From contig NZ_QEWP01000005.1 in assembly GCF_003121985.1 (NCBI RefSeq), forward strand, positions 239,537 through 303,536: a stretch of 64,000 nt of DNA. The letters run 5' to 3'. This stretch comes from Marinilabilia rubra (GTDB lineage: Bacteria > Bacteroidota > Bacteroidia > Bacteroidales > Marinilabiliaceae). Every line of letters starts with the position of its first letter. Position 1 is the first letter of the stretch. Position numbers and translations under genes: made by a program. A model generated the notes under the pieces. It worked only from the letters and a program-made list of their open reading frames with translations, made no database searches and was not told the DNA's origin. Below, piece after piece: positions 57,908 through 64,000 of the stretch.

Positions 57908-60232
57908 CTAAAACTCCAGGGTATAAGATATTGATGGAACAATCGAAAACAAATATGTTTTTTCGGCTTTGATATTGTATGGTTCCCCGTCTTCATTTAC
58001 AAAATTTATGGCCCACGGGTTTTTACGACCATATACATTATATATTGAAAACACCCACTGTCCCCCTCTCTTTCCATCAATGGTCATTGACAAGTCAAGC
58101 CGGTGATAATCGGGCATCCGCTCAGCGTTCCTTTCTGAATACAAGGGAATAAACTCCCCGTCCACTTCGTAGCGGCCAACCGGCATGGTAACAGGTGCTC
58201 CCGTATAATAAACCCAGTTACCTGAAACGGAAACCCGGGTCGACAGCCGGTAGTTCATGAACAGGGAGAAATCGTGAGTGTGATCATAGGGCGACAAGAA
58301 AGGTCTTCCCTCGTTTATTTCCGGGGCAACCCTCTCCGACTTCAAAAATGTGTAGCCAAGCCAACCTTTAAAACGGATGGTATTCCACCTGGTCATAATC
58401 TCGAACCCTCTCGCCCATGAGGTTCCGGCCCTCACCTCTCCCTCCAGTGTTTCATTAAGAATCAAATTGGGATGGTCTTTAAAGTCGATGGTATTTTGCA
58501 TCCACTTATTGAAAACTTCCAGACTGTGCTCAAAAACGCCATTTCTTGAGGTTTTAAAAAAACCAAGGGATACCTGATCAGCAATCTGCGGTTTTATATT
58601 GGGAGAAGACGGGAACCATACGTCCAAAGGCGTCGAAGAGGTCGAATTACTGGCCAACTGAATATACTGGCGGGTGCGGCTGTAACTCATCTTTCCGGAA
58701 AGCCTTGGATTAAAAAAGATGGAAATTCCCGCTCTGGGTTCCAGGCCGACATAAGTGTTGTAGACATTCCCTTTTGAGTACTCTACCGTATCGGTCACCT
58801 CGTAATACTCATCAAAAACAAAACTTTTTCCCGGGCCAATATTCTGAAATACTGAATACCTTAACCCCATTCTAAGTATCATCCATGGAGATAATTCTGC
58901 GGTGTGGCTGAAATAAATTCCATGCTCAAGGGAATTATTCCTGGGCAAATCCACTTCCTGAAAAAGGGAATTTTCATCCATCCCTGATACCACCCCGGGA
59001 TCTATTCTGTGGTATATCGACCGGAGACCATATCGCAGGGTGTGTTCAGGGGTAATAAACCAGGAGAAATCGGCACCAAACATATAATCATTAAACTCTG
59101 AAACCCATTCCATATCTTCAATGTCCTTCTCGGAAGTCCCCAGAAAATAATCATAACCACTTCGGACGAAGGAAAAATTGGAAAACAAAGAAGGCGAGAA
59201 TACATGATTCCAGCGAAATGTAAAAGTATTATTCCCAAAGTCAAGTTGTGCCAGTTCATCTTTAAACAAATCACGCCCCATGTAGCCACTTAGGAAAAAA
59301 CGGTCCTTATCTCCGGCAATCCAGTTTATTTTGACGTTGGCATCGTAAAAATAGAGCTTATTGTTACGAATTTCTTCATCTTCAGCTAAAGGCAAAAACA
59401 GATCAAGATAAGTCCTTCTACCGCTCACCAAAAATGATGCTTTGTCTTTACTGATTGGCCCTTCAAGGTTCAGACGACTGGAAATAAGACCAATTCCGGC
59501 TGAGCCTTCAAAGTATTTCATATTGCCATCGCGGGTACGCACATCCAAAACAGAGGATAGCCTACCGCCTTCAGAAGCAGGGAAATCTCCTTTATACAGC
59601 TGAATGTTTTTTATGGCATCGTTGTTAAATACAGAAAAAAAGCCAAGTAAATGCCCCGCATTGTAAACGATAGCTTCATCCATCAATAGTAGATTCTGGT
59701 CCGGATTCCCACCCCTGACAGTAAAATTACTGGATCCTTCACTGGTAGCAGAAACCCCGGGAAGCATCTGAATGGCTTTCATTGGATCAGTTTCACCCAT
59801 CAATACCGGGATGTTGCTAATGGAGGAGGATTCCATTTTTTCCAGTCCCAAAAGCGGAAAGCGTGATGATCCTTCATTGCCCTCCCCCTTAACAACAACC
59901 TCTGCAATGGTTTGTGTCTTTGGTTGAAGCTCTATTGTAACTCGCCGTGAATTATTTACCTCCAATTCAAAAGTATTATACCCCAGAAAACCAAATTGAA
60001 GTACATTTTCACCTACAGGCAGATCCAATGAAAAGAATCCGTAAACATTGGTAACTGTTCCCTGACCGGTCCCTTTAATTGCCACTGTTGCCCCCACCAG
60101 CATCTCGCCATTTCTGGCATCTTTCACATAACCGTTTACAGTATTTCCGGGAGGAACATTCCCGTCCGCCCGGGAGGTTAATGAAAAGAAACAACACAAA
60201 AAAAAGACATGTATATTTCTAAAATAAATCAT
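57908..60232 (-). CDS. TonB-dependent receptor with CarboxypepD-like N-domain
   Basis: The 774-residue protein begins with a signal peptide, then a carboxypeptidase-regulatory-like beta-sandwich (about 32-108, 'VNGYVKDARNGEMLVGATV'), a plug domain (about 140-230, 'DPMKAIQMLPGVSATSEGSS', 'RGGNPDQNLLLMDEAIVY') and a large barrel ending in the aromatic 'ISYTLEF'. It should take up a substrate across the outer membrane using TonB energy. With the DUF4249 lipoprotein downstream it forms a common Bacteroidota pair, whose substrate is unknown. No SusD-like gene is present, so it is not a typical polysaccharide locus. Confidence 0.88.
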   Translation of the reverse strand: MIYFRNIHVFFLCCFFSLTSRADGNVPPGNTVNGYVKDARNGEMLVGATVAIKGTGQGTVTNVYGFFSLDLPVGENVLQFGFLGYNTFELEVNNSRRVTIELQPKTQTIAEVVVKGEGNEGSSRFPLLGLEKMESSSISNIPVLMGETDPMKAIQMLPGVSATSEGSSNFTVRGGNPDQNLLLMDEAIVYNAGHLLGFFSVFNNDAIKNIQLYKGDFPASEGGRLSSVLDVRTRDGNMKYFEGSAGIGLISSRLNLEGPISKDKASFLVSGRRTYLDLFLPLAEDEEIRNNKLYFYDANVKINWIAGDKDRFFLSGYMGRDLFKDELAQLDFGNNTFTFRWNHVFSPSLFSNFSFVRSGYDYFLGTSEKDIEDMEWVSEFNDYMFGADFSWFITPEHTLRYGLRSIYHRIDPGVVSGMDENSLFQEVDLPRNNSLEHGIYFSHTAELSPWMILRMGLRYSVFQNIGPGKSFVFDEYYEVTDTVEYSKGNVYNTYVGLEPRAGISIFFNPRLSGKMSYSRTRQYIQLASNSTSSTPLDVWFPSSPNIKPQIADQVSLGFFKTSRNGVFEHSLEVFNKWMQNTIDFKDHPNLILNETLEGEVRAGTSWARGFEIMTRWNTIRFKGWLGYTFLKSERVAPEINEGRPFLSPYDHTHDFSLFMNYRLSTRVSVSGNWVYYTGAPVTMPVGRYEVDGEFIPLYSERNAERMPDYHRLDLSMTIDGKRGGQWVFSIYNVYGRKNPWAINFVNEDGEPYNIKAEKTYLFSIVPSISYTLEF

Positions 60233-60388
60233 TCACATCGATATAGATAAATTTATAAGATAAAGAAATGGCAACAACCACAAGTTAAAACAATTTCTTT
60301 TGAGAAATAGCAAACTGCTCCGTAACCGAAAACCTTTTTGTAAATTTAGCAAAACACCATTTACAATACCAGTCCTGTTAGAAAACTT

Positions 60389-60550
60389 AGAAACTGTTTA
60401 AACTTTGTTTTTGAAAGATATTTTCGAAAAATTGAGCTCTTAGACACGTCAAAATTGACACGAATAGCAACGCTATTTAAGGAAATCTTGACGAATTATA
60501 AGGGTTCAAGGCTCGAAAACATCCCAAAGGATAAAACTTAAACAGTTTCT
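60389..60550 (-). repeat. Palindromic MITE-like element, inverted copy C
   Basis: This 162-bp segment begins AGAAACTGTTTAAAC and ends CTTAAACAGTTTCT. Its inner sequence (CGAATAGCAACGCTATTTAA) is the inverse of copy A's centre. Confidence 0.75.
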
Positions 60551-60824
60551 AATACACTCTCCCTTAATCAATCCAACAGATGGTACAATTTTTGGTTCCG
60601 TTGTAACGAAACATTAAATTAGAGAAACCAGGAAGTAAAAAAATACACATTGGATTTCAGAAATAAGAAAGTTGTGACACTAATAACTGGAACGGGATGC
60701 TTATTTTTGCCTATTCAAACAAGGATAAACAGAATACTCAATAATTGGTTAAAATAAACGTTTCCAAATCACGAACATTGTAAAAACTAATACATTTACC
60801 ATTTTAACACAAAAATCACCCGTT

Positions 60825-61478
60825 ATGAAGAAAAGAACATTGATTACATTTTGCCTGATATTGGCTGCTGCTTTCTCTTTCCAAACCATGGCACAGGGAA
60901 GTTTTGCACTGGGCATAAAAGCAGGTTACAACTCCTCGAAGTTTAGAACCGATAATGCTAATGACATCCTTTCAGGCAACCAGGAATATTCATTTCAGGA
61001 CGCCAAAGAAGAAGCTAAAGGAGGATTAATGCTCGGGGCATTTGCCAGAATTCGACTGGTTAACAATCTCTCCTTCCAGCCAGAGTTGTTATATATCAAA
61101 AAGGGAGGTGAAACTACATTTTCCGGAGACAATATTTCCACAACTGTCAAAACCACTTATCACACCTGGGACATTCCATTATTGGCTCATCTCAAGTTAA
61201 TCGACCTTAAGGTCCTCAATATATACGGGGTTGGTGGACCCGTAGCATCATTTGTAGCCAGCGAAGACAATAAATGGTCAGATGTCAACAACCTGCCTTC
61301 ACTTTCTGAAAACATGAAAAACGCCCAATGGAACTTCCAGGCCGGCGGTGGTGTTGAATTCGGGAGCTTTAATTTCGATGTTCGCTACACATGGGGATTA
61401 GGGGACGCATCTACGGAACTTGAAAGAATCAACAACAACCTGACGCTTTCAATTGCTTACAAAATATTTGATTTATAA
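60825..61478 (+). CDS. Outer-membrane beta-barrel (porin-family) protein
   Basis: The 217-residue protein has a signal peptide (cleavage near MAQ, residue 24) and a typical small Bacteroidota barrel sequence: 'ALGIKAGYNSSKF' first, then 'ARIRLVNNLSFQPELLYIKKGG', 'TWDIPLLAHLKLI', 'GGGVEFGSFNFDVRYTWGL' and a final 'TLSIAYKIFDL' strand. It is likely an eight-stranded barrel of the PorT/OmpW-like porin group, with unknown solute. A transcription terminator follows directly. Confidence 0.83.
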   Translation: MKKRTLITFCLILAAAFSFQTMAQGSFALGIKAGYNSSKFRTDNANDILSGNQEYSFQDAKEEAKGGLMLGAFARIRLVNNLSFQPELLYIKKGGETTFSGDNISTTVKTTYHTWDIPLLAHLKLIDLKVLNIYGVGGPVASFVASEDNKWSDVNNLPSLSENMKNAQWNFQAGGGVEFGSFNFDVRYTWGLGDASTELERINNNLTLSIAYKIFDL

Positions 61479-61501
61479 AAAACCGTTCTTTGAAGAGTCT
61501 T

Positions 61502-61548
61502 ACCCGGAATTACCAGGCTGTTTTGGTTTAATTCCGGGTCTTTTTATG
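61502..61548 (+). terminator. Rho-independent terminator after the barrel gene
   Basis: ACCCGGAATTA pairs with TAATTCCGGGT around a 16-base loop, followed by CTTTTTAT. It begins 24 bases after the stop codon. Confidence 0.75.
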
Positions 61549-62106
61549 CCCTTTTTTAAGGTACTAATAAATCCTGCTACAAAACATGCAATAACGGTAA
61601 AAATACAATCATCTTTCCCGTGACCGATTGCATTATTTTTTTTAAAAGAACCGTTTTTTTCCTTACTGAATTGATTGATGTCTCCATTATCTTCAGGCAT
61701 ATTTTTCATTAAATACCCGCCCAAAGCTTCCAATCAGAAATCATAACAACTTACGCAGTTTTTTAGCGTTTCCCCCGGCTCCCCAGCTGCTCCAAAACCA
61801 TTGTTCAAAGAACGTCTACTACCCTCAAAAATAGTATCTTTTTTCTTTTAATTGAACCATTTAGCTGAAAAATTCATTTCTAATGGCTTCATATATTTTC
61901 AGTAAAAAGAAAAAGATTCATTAACTTTATCCAATTGTAAACAACAGACTTATCTATAATTCTTTTAGTCTGGTGTGGTAAAACAAAGGCCCAAGATACC
62001 GGGCGCAATACTTGGATAATATGATTATCAAGTATGGTAAATTAGAGATAAAAATTTCTCTAATCCAGGTTGCAATAATGCTCATGTTATTATTGTGAAA
62101 AAATCA
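61549..62106. other. Gene-free AT-rich stretch
   Basis: I find no gene or convincing RNA here. A 77-residue minus-strand ORF overlaps the terminator and lacks family features. A strong hairpin ending in a T-run follows at 62107, so some transcript, perhaps a small RNA, may end there. Confidence 0.4.
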
Positions 62107-62145
62107 AAGAGGGTGTCTTAAAATACTAAGACACCCTCTTTTTTT
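62107..62145 (+). terminator. Terminator of an unidentified transcript
   Basis: AAGAGGGTGTCTTA pairs with TAAGACACCCTCTT around AAATAC, followed by five further T. No recognised gene lies just upstream, so it is an orphan terminator or a small-RNA 3' end. Confidence 0.7.
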
Positions 62146-62209
62146 CTTTATCTCTCATTAAATCAATTTACTTTTAGTTAAAAGAAAAAATAACAACATT
62201 ATTTTTTTA

Positions 62210-62960
62210 AAAGAAAACCGAAAAAAAGAAAGCCACTGCGTCAGGGAAGGACGGAGGGGATGTCAAGGCTTGGCCTTGACAGACCTGTAGGACGACTTAT
62301 CTTTACTGCGCTTTTTTTGGTTTTTGACTATCAGAGGGTTTCTCTTAATCTCTTTTTTTTCATCAGTAACCTGCTGATTATAGGGTTTTGTGCGTGGAAA
62401 AACAGCCTTGAGCGTGCGGCCGGGCGAAGGGTACAATGAGTGAGTCTACCTGCCGAAGGAACGTAGGCAGGGAACGAAGTGCGAGCCGTCTGCGAGTAAG
62501 ACCGAGGCCTGACGGCGAGAGCTGATCCCGATTCATCGGGAAGAAAGCAGAGCCGGCAGTGGTGCTTGCACTGAAGCTTTGGCGTCCCGACTTAGTGTTT
62601 TGTTGGTTTTTAAGAGCAAAAACCTTACAAACATTTAATCGGGATGACAAAGCCGAACCGAGGGAGTTAGCAGGCGAGCCTTCTCGCAGCAGCGAAAGGA
62701 TGCGTGGCGGCTGATACGTAGTGAGTGAGGAACGAACAAACGAAGTGAAGCGGCCTAAGCAGACCGAGAGCTGCAGTGAGGAAGATTGAGGAGCGCAAGT
62801 TTTGTGACATCCTGCGTAGCGAAGCACCCGAAAGAGGGGCGGCTTTTGTTTTTACCTTATAAAATCATTTCATCTAAAAACAAAGGCCGGACGGGCTGGC
62901 ACTAAACTTGCCGACGAGTGATGACGAACACCGCTTTTCCTGGCCTGTGCGGTGGGGATT
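62210..62960. other. G+C-richer structured stretch without a credible gene
   Basis: Composition is visibly richer in G and C than the surroundings. It contains a TCCCGA-TTCA-TCGGGA hairpin (62526-62541), repeated GAAGTG/GAGTGAGG-type purine runs and a segment (about 62592-62640) shared, inverted, with 50.0 kb. The only long ORF (62378-62827, minus) is Ser/Leu/Arg-rich and looks like chance. It may be a structured RNA or the remains of a mobile element. Confidence 0.45.
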
Positions 62961-62963
62961 AGT

Positions 62964-63305
62964 CTATCGCTTACTAATCTTGTTTTCATCACTCTCACAA
63001 GGAAAAAAGTCTGTTACATATACAGTTCTTTCCTGCTCATTGATGAAATAGATAATTTTAATGGCTTTTCGTGAAGTGTAGTAATACAAGATGTAACGGT
63101 GCATTCTGCCAAGTGGACGAAGATTTTCTTCTTTACGACCAATACTAGGATTATTTTCTAATGCAATGGCCTTTTCAAGTAGCCCTGTGGATTTCCGGTC
63201 TGCACTGGCTTCGCTGTGGTGTTTGTAAAAATATTCAAGCACATCACGGTAATAGTTCTCTGCTTCCGGTGTGATTGCTACTGTATAGCCCTGTTTTCTT
63301 TCCAA
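62964..63305 (-). CDS. RelE/ParE family toxin
   Basis: The 113-residue protein has the RelE/ParE fold pattern: 'YTVAITPEAENYYRDVLEYF' at the start, a helical hairpin (about 20-58), then 'LRPLGRMHRYILYYYTSRKA' and 'IKIIYFINEQERTVYVTDFF' as the closing strands with basic and aromatic residues. Such toxins block translation or gyrase until neutralised by the antitoxin. It starts at a TTG and overlaps the antitoxin gene by 28 bases, so the two are translationally coupled. It could be plasmid- or element-derived, next to a recombinase remnant. Confidence 0.8.
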   Translation of the reverse strand: MERKQGYTVAITPEAENYYRDVLEYFYKHHSEASADRKSTGLLEKAIALENNPSIGRKEENLRPLGRMHRYILYYYTSRKAIKIIYFINEQERTVYVTDFFPCESDENKISKR

Positions 63306-63535
63306 GATGCAATATCCTTTTTAAATTCTTGAATATTCCTTGTTTTGCCTTCTTCAACTGATTGCAGGGATTTCTTAGCCCGTGCCATCATTTCGTCATC
63401 GGTAGTATTGTAAAAATCTTTTTCGCTTCGTTCACTTTCTATCATACTATACACCAATCGAAGAAAACGTTCATCGGCATGATTTATAAAGTTGTGTATC
63501 TCTTCTTTTATCTGCAGTGAGTCCATAAAAGACAT
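63278..63535 (-). CDS. Antitoxin of the RelE/ParE pair
   Basis: The 85-residue protein is helical and charged ('SFMDSLQIKEEIHNFINHAD', 'VYSMIESERSE', 'MMARAKKSLQSVEEGKTRNI'), the usual make-up of Bacteroidota antitoxins upstream of a RelE/ParE-type toxin gene. It should bind and neutralise the toxin and may repress the operon. The DNA-binding part is not obvious. It precedes the toxin gene on the same strand and overlaps it. The C-terminus ('FKKDIASWKENRAIQ') is probably the toxin-binding helix. Confidence 0.75.
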   Translation of the reverse strand: MSFMDSLQIKEEIHNFINHADERFLRLVYSMIESERSEKDFYNTTDDEMMARAKKSLQSVEEGKTRNIQEFKKDIASWKENRAIQ

Positions 63536-63549
63536 TTTTAGTTCTTTTA

Positions 63550-63557
63550 CAAAGTTA
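63550..63557 (-). promoter_or_regulatory. Putative -7 box of the toxin-antitoxin operon
   Basis: On the minus strand TAACTTTG is an exact TAnnTTTG match, 14 bases before the antitoxin ATG. No clear -33 box. Confidence 0.4.
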
Positions 63558-63570
63558 AGATTTATTGTCC

Positions 63571-63957
63571 TTATTTGTTCACATTTAGCGGATGTAATTT
63601 TTCTAATTTGCTTTGCAGTTCATCCTGGTTATTCAACTGGTAACGTTCGGCACTGCTTACATATTTATGGCCGGCCATGTATTGGACTTGCCTTAGATTG
63701 TAGTTTTTTAGCCAATGGGTTATCACGCTTGCCCTGATTTGCTTTGGATGAAGGATTTCAGGGCTAAGTTTTTGCATGGCTTTAAACATATGCAAAAGGC
63801 TGTTTTTGATGTTCTCGCTGCCGTTGATGCTAATAAATAGTTGGTTTTCGATTTTGGTTTGATTGATTTTATCGTAAGCCTTCGGCCTCCCACGTAATGT
63901 AAAAGTAAGAATTTTTCCCAGCCCGGGGGTGCCGGTCTGGGAATTAGATTTTTCCAA
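63571..63957 (-). pseudogene. Truncated tyrosine recombinase
   Basis: Only about 128 residues of a tyrosine recombinase remain, mainly the catalytic C-terminal part: 'HPKQIRASVITHWLKNYNL' with the catalytic Arg, 'QYMAGHKY' with GH, and 'AERYQ' with the nucleophilic Tyr. The N-terminal DNA-binding half is missing. In the same frame, a TAG at 63961-63963 precedes the TTG start, with protein-like sequence beyond it (LQLIPINSKRFQ), so either a nonsense change or a breakpoint lies there. The first catalytic Arg and the usual His of HxxR are not evident. It is probably an integrase remnant. Confidence 0.7.
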
Positions 63958-64000
63958 GTTCTACTGGAATCTCTTAGAATTTATTGGAATCAGTTGGAGC

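Noticed and set aside
61500..61733. A 77-residue minus-strand ORF with one hydrophobic stretch
   Set aside because: Its end lies inside the terminator of the neighbouring barrel gene and nothing in it matches a family I know.
62378..62827. A 149-residue minus-strand ORF
   Set aside because: Ser/Leu/Arg-rich, no domain or signal recognisable, lies in a hairpin- and repeat-bearing stretch; probably open by chance because of composition.

Overview
The window reads as a chromosomal segment of a Bacteroidota bacterium, by inference an environmental, possibly anaerobic Bacteroidia member such as a Marinilabiliales relative. The grounds are type IX secretion (T9SS) genes, a giant SprB-like surface protein with a gliding-type C-terminal sorting domain and a PorP/SprF partner, a DUF4249/TonB-receptor pair, a DUF6266 gene, Bacteroidota-style promoters (TAnnTTTG) and AT-rich intergenic DNA full of small palindromic repeats. 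The exact taxon cannot be fixed from the sequence alone.

Layout. 0-2.7 kb: the 3' end of holA, a rhomboid protease, a class IV aminotransferase and a convergent YqgE gene. 2.7-3.86 kb: a gene-free stretch packed with palindromic repeats. 3.86-7.08 kb: a Wza-like/Wzc-like polysaccharide export pair. 7.09-8.43 kb (minus): a T9SS plug-domain protein, divergent from the complete Na+-pumping NADH:quinone reductase operon nqrABCDEF (8.5-14.5 kb), which ends at a clear terminator. It is followed by the flavin transferase apbE and, on the other strand, two very short membrane proteins, one a Cys-rich NqrM-like candidate of 57 residues. 16.6-20.9 kb: a fused alpha/beta 2-oxoacid dehydrogenase E1 and pruA. 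21.2-23.9 kb: an FtsB/DivIC-like protein, a small membrane protein, an OmpH/Skp-like protein and a family 2 glycosyltransferase. 24.1-47.5 kb (minus): porP/sprF downstream of one uninterrupted 22.2-kb gene for a 7413-residue secreted protein. 47.6-50.2 kb: hairpin-rich DNA around a DUF6266 gene. 50.2-52.7 kb (minus): aroB-aroA. 53.1-61.5 kb: two small envelope genes, dprA, folE, a DUF4249 lipoprotein, a TonB-dependent receptor and a small beta-barrel protein. 61.5-64 kb: two terminators, a G+C-richer structured stretch without a credible gene, a RelE/ParE-type toxin-antitoxin pair and an N-terminally truncated tyrosine recombinase, suggesting the edge of an old mobile element.

How the genes work together. 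NqrA-F, ApbE (which attaches FMN to the SGxT threonines seen in NqrB and NqrC) and the small Cys-rich protein form a plausible assembly-plus-enzyme set for a Na+ pump. The giant protein, PorP/SprF and the plug protein are all T9SS-related. The giant protein has three distinct repeat arrays, and its SprB array shows a higher-order repeat of about 2.7 kb (ten domains) that points to recent segmental duplication. Intergenic DNA carries several dispersed repeat families: a ~163-bp near-perfect palindrome (three copies), a ~45-bp repeat, a ~75-80-bp repeat (five copies, two with hairpins inserted) and a 7-bp TCAGTRG tandem repeat that has supplied the last codons of two unrelated genes. These families are the least explained feature of the window besides the giant gene.
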